A program made the position numbers and the translations under genes. A model generated the notes under the pieces. It saw only the letters and a program-made list of their open reading frames with translations. It ran no database searches and was not told the origin of the DNA. DNA of 7,736 nucleotides from CAG-488 sp963625295 (GTDB lineage Bacteria; Bacillota; Clostridia; Oscillospirales; Acutalibacteraceae), in the NCBI GenBank assembly GCA_963625295.1, contig CAVFTC010000086.1:1-7736 (forward strand), given 5' to 3'. Of this stretch, positions 6,544-7,736 are shown piece by piece. Numbering within the stretch: the first letter of the stretch is position 1; each line of letters opens with the position of its first letter.

Positions 6544-7632
6544 ATGGAAGAAAATAAATATCAGGTCATTGACCCCGAGGACGACAGCTACAAGCTGACT
6601 GCCGCCGATCTGAAAAAAGACAGCAAAAAAAGGCGCAAGGGACTTCGTGCTCTCGTTGCGATCGTCGTTGTTTTCGCCATACTTGTCGGCGGAGCGGGAC
6701 TATATATCAACTCATATCTCAACAAGCTCAACTATGGCGATTCAAAGGGAACAGCCAATCCCGACTTTGACGAATCGCTGAGCTTCGACAATCAGGCAGA
6801 CGCAGACGCGGCTCTCAGAGCAAGGCTTGCAAACAATGTCATGTGGTACGACGACAGGATAATCAACATTCTGCTTGTCGGCGTTGACTACGGTGACGAG
6901 GAGGTCGTCATGTTCAACGGCGCATATCTTCCCCGTTCCGACTCCATGACCGTCATCTCGATCAACACAATAAACAATGTCATAAACATAGTTTCTCTAT
7001 CCCGTGCGGCATATGTTGCCATTCCGGATCACGGAAACAAGCGACTCAACACCGCTCACGCATACGGCGGTTCAAAGCTTCTTGTTGAAACCGTCGAGCA
7101 AAACTATAAAATTAGAATAGACAATTATATCACCGTTGATATTTCCGGATTCGAGCAAATTGTTGACGCTCTCGGCGGAGTTACCGTTGAACTTACCGCC
7201 GAAGAAGCTCAAAATGTTCTCGGCGTTTCCACTGCGGGAGCTTACGACCTTAACGGTTCGCAGGCAGCAGCCTATTCGAGACTGCGCTGGATTGACACCG
7301 ACCGTCAGCGTACCGGCAGACAGAGGGCTGTTCTCAACGCCATTGCCGCCAAGCTCAGACGCTCATCCGTTACAACAATGGTCAGTCTGCTTGACACAGT
7401 CCTGCCGCTCGTAACAACGGACTTCACAAAGACCGAGCTTATTTCTCAGATTACAAAAGCTCCGAAATATCTCGGAATGACAATGCATGAGGACATTATT
7501 CCCCACAAGCCCTATCCGCTTTCCGCCCGTGACGGTAAGGAGGTTCTCATACTCAACTGGGACGAAGAGGACAAGTACATTCACGACCTCCTTTATCCGG
7601 ACATCATTCCACAGTCGGCAAAAATAAAATAA
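6544..7632 (+). CDS. LytR-CpsA-Psr (LCP) family cell-wall glycopolymer transferase
   Basis: This 362-aa membrane-anchored protein belongs to the LCP family, which transfers undecaprenyl-pyrophosphate-linked glycopolymers (wall teichoic acid, capsule or similar) onto peptidoglycan on the outer face of the membrane. A short, charged cytoplasmic N-terminus (1-33) ends in a basic KKRRKG stretch. A single transmembrane helix follows at about 34-55, then a linker and the LCP domain at about 105-275. Family motifs are INILLVGVD (107-115), RSDSM (131-135), SLSRAAYVAIP (151-161) with Arg154, KRLNTAHAYGG (166-176), YITVDISGFEQIVDALGGV (195-213) and the basic DTDRQRTGRQR (251-261). These are the expected Asp/Arg pyrophosphate and metal contacts. 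The C-terminal 90 or so residues are less conserved. The start ATG has GGAGG 8 nt upstream. It has its own promoter, divergent from the peptidase operon. No terminator is seen before the intron, which begins 7 bp after the stop. The specific polymer handled is unknown. Confidence 0.95.
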   Translation: MEENKYQVIDPEDDSYKLTAADLKKDSKKRRKGLRALVAIVVVFAILVGGAGLYINSYLNKLNYGDSKGTANPDFDESLSFDNQADADAALRARLANNVMWYDDRIINILLVGVDYGDEEVVMFNGAYLPRSDSMTVISINTINNVINIVSLSRAAYVAIPDHGNKRLNTAHAYGGSKLLVETVEQNYKIRIDNYITVDISGFEQIVDALGGVTVELTAEEAQNVLGVSTAGAYDLNGSQAAAYSRLRWIDTDRQRTGRQRAVLNAIAAKLRRSSVTTMVSLLDTVLPLVTTDFTKTELISQITKAPKYLGMTMHEDIIPHKPYPLSARDGKEVLILNWDEEDKYIHDLLYPDIIPQSAKIK

Positions 7633-7639
7633 AGGCAAG

Positions 7640-7679
7640 ATCGAGTAGGAGGGGGATTTGAGTAATCCCCCGACCTCTC
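7640..7679 (-). ncRNA. Group II intron domain VI with branch-point adenosine and 3' splice site
   Basis: GAGAGG (7679-7674) pairs with CCT and CTC (7649-7647, 7645-7643), leaving A at 7646 bulged between the two triplets. Above an asymmetric TC/T internal loop, GGGGGATT (7671-7664) pairs with AATCCCCC (7658-7651) around an ACTCA loop. The bulged A is seventh from the predicted intron end, the usual place for the lariat branch point. Confidence 0.83.
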
Positions 7680-7681
7680 AC

Positions 7682-7713
7682 ACCACCGTGCGTACCGTTC
7701 GGTACACGGCGGT
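7682..7713 (-). ncRNA. Group II intron domain V
   Basis: A lower 8-bp stem pairs ACCGCCGT (7713-7706) with ACGGTGGT (7689-7682). A 2-nt GC bulge follows at 7691-7690, then a 5-bp upper stem GTACC/GGTAC (7705-7701 with 7696-7692), capped by a GAAC loop (7700-7697). The catalytic triad position is CGC (7711-7709), including the conserved G·U pair; CGC is a known alternative to AGC. This is the metal-binding catalytic core of the ribozyme. Confidence 0.87.
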
Positions 7714-7736
7714 TCCTTAGTTTTCGCATACTTGCA

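Larger units (their letters stand above)
7640..7736 (-). mobile_element. 3' end of a group II intron (partial, continues beyond the right edge)
   Basis: Read on the minus strand, the last 97 bases fold as the conserved 3' part of a bacterial group II intron: domain V, a 2-nt linker, domain VI with a bulged adenosine, and a terminal CTCGAT ending in the expected AY dinucleotide. The predicted 3' splice boundary lies between 7640 and 7639, 7 bp beyond the LCP stop codon. The intron is therefore antisense to the LCP gene and does not interrupt it. The remaining domains and any reverse transcriptase/maturase would lie to the right. Just upstream of domain V one minus-strand frame ends in a TAA (7719-7717) after QVCEN, which could be a maturase C-terminus, but that is too short to claim. 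I cannot tell a full-length intron from a truncated remnant. Confidence 0.85.

Noticed and set aside
7651..7671. GC-rich hairpin 19 bp after the LCP stop codon, as a plus-strand terminator
   Set aside because: No T-run follows on the plus strand, and the same bases are explained better as domain VI of the group II intron on the minus strand.

Overview
The window looks like chromosomal DNA of a Gram-positive Clostridia-type bacterium, probably a gut Oscillospiraceae/Lachnospiraceae relative. This is inferred from the LytR-CpsA-Psr cell-wall enzyme, strong AGGAGG-type ribosome binding sites, sigma-A promoters, the gene families present, and moderate GC content. I cannot name a genus.

Layout. 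A 173-bp divergent promoter region (6371-6543) splits the window in two. To its left, on the minus strand, runs a tightly packed six-gene operon. In transcription order it encodes an M42 aminopeptidase (6370-5348), a second M42 aminopeptidase (5355-4339), a GNAT acetyltransferase (4346-3594), a PLP-dependent YnbB / methionine gamma-lyase-family protein (3604-2342), a DUF2461 protein (2341-1658) and a phosphoglucomutase/phosphomannomutase-family enzyme (1661-132). Successive genes overlap by 8, 8, 11, 0 (directly abutting) and 4 bp, so translational coupling is likely. A hairpin spanning the last stop codon (119-150), with a displaced T-run, is a possible terminator. A weak candidate for a further minus-strand gene start lies at the left edge.

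To the right, on the plus strand, one gene (6544-7632) encodes a membrane-anchored LCP-family enzyme that probably attaches a glycopolymer to peptidoglycan. Seven bases after its stop codon the sequence becomes the 3' end of a group II intron in the opposite orientation. A domain V hairpin with a CGC catalytic triad and 2-nt bulge, a domain VI hairpin with a bulged adenosine 7 nt from the end, and a terminal AT can all be read. The rest of the intron, including any reverse transcriptase, lies beyond the right edge.

Functionally, the operon combines peptide trimming (two TET-type aminopeptidases), a predicted PLP lyase, an acetyltransferase and a sugar-phosphate mutase. It reads as a housekeeping or metabolic cluster, not a defence or mobile system. 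The only mobile element is the intron. I found no CRISPR array, tRNA, rRNA or convincing undescribed multi-gene system. The most unusual points are the intron end, the altered phosphate loop of the mutase, and the repeated junction design after the two M42 genes.
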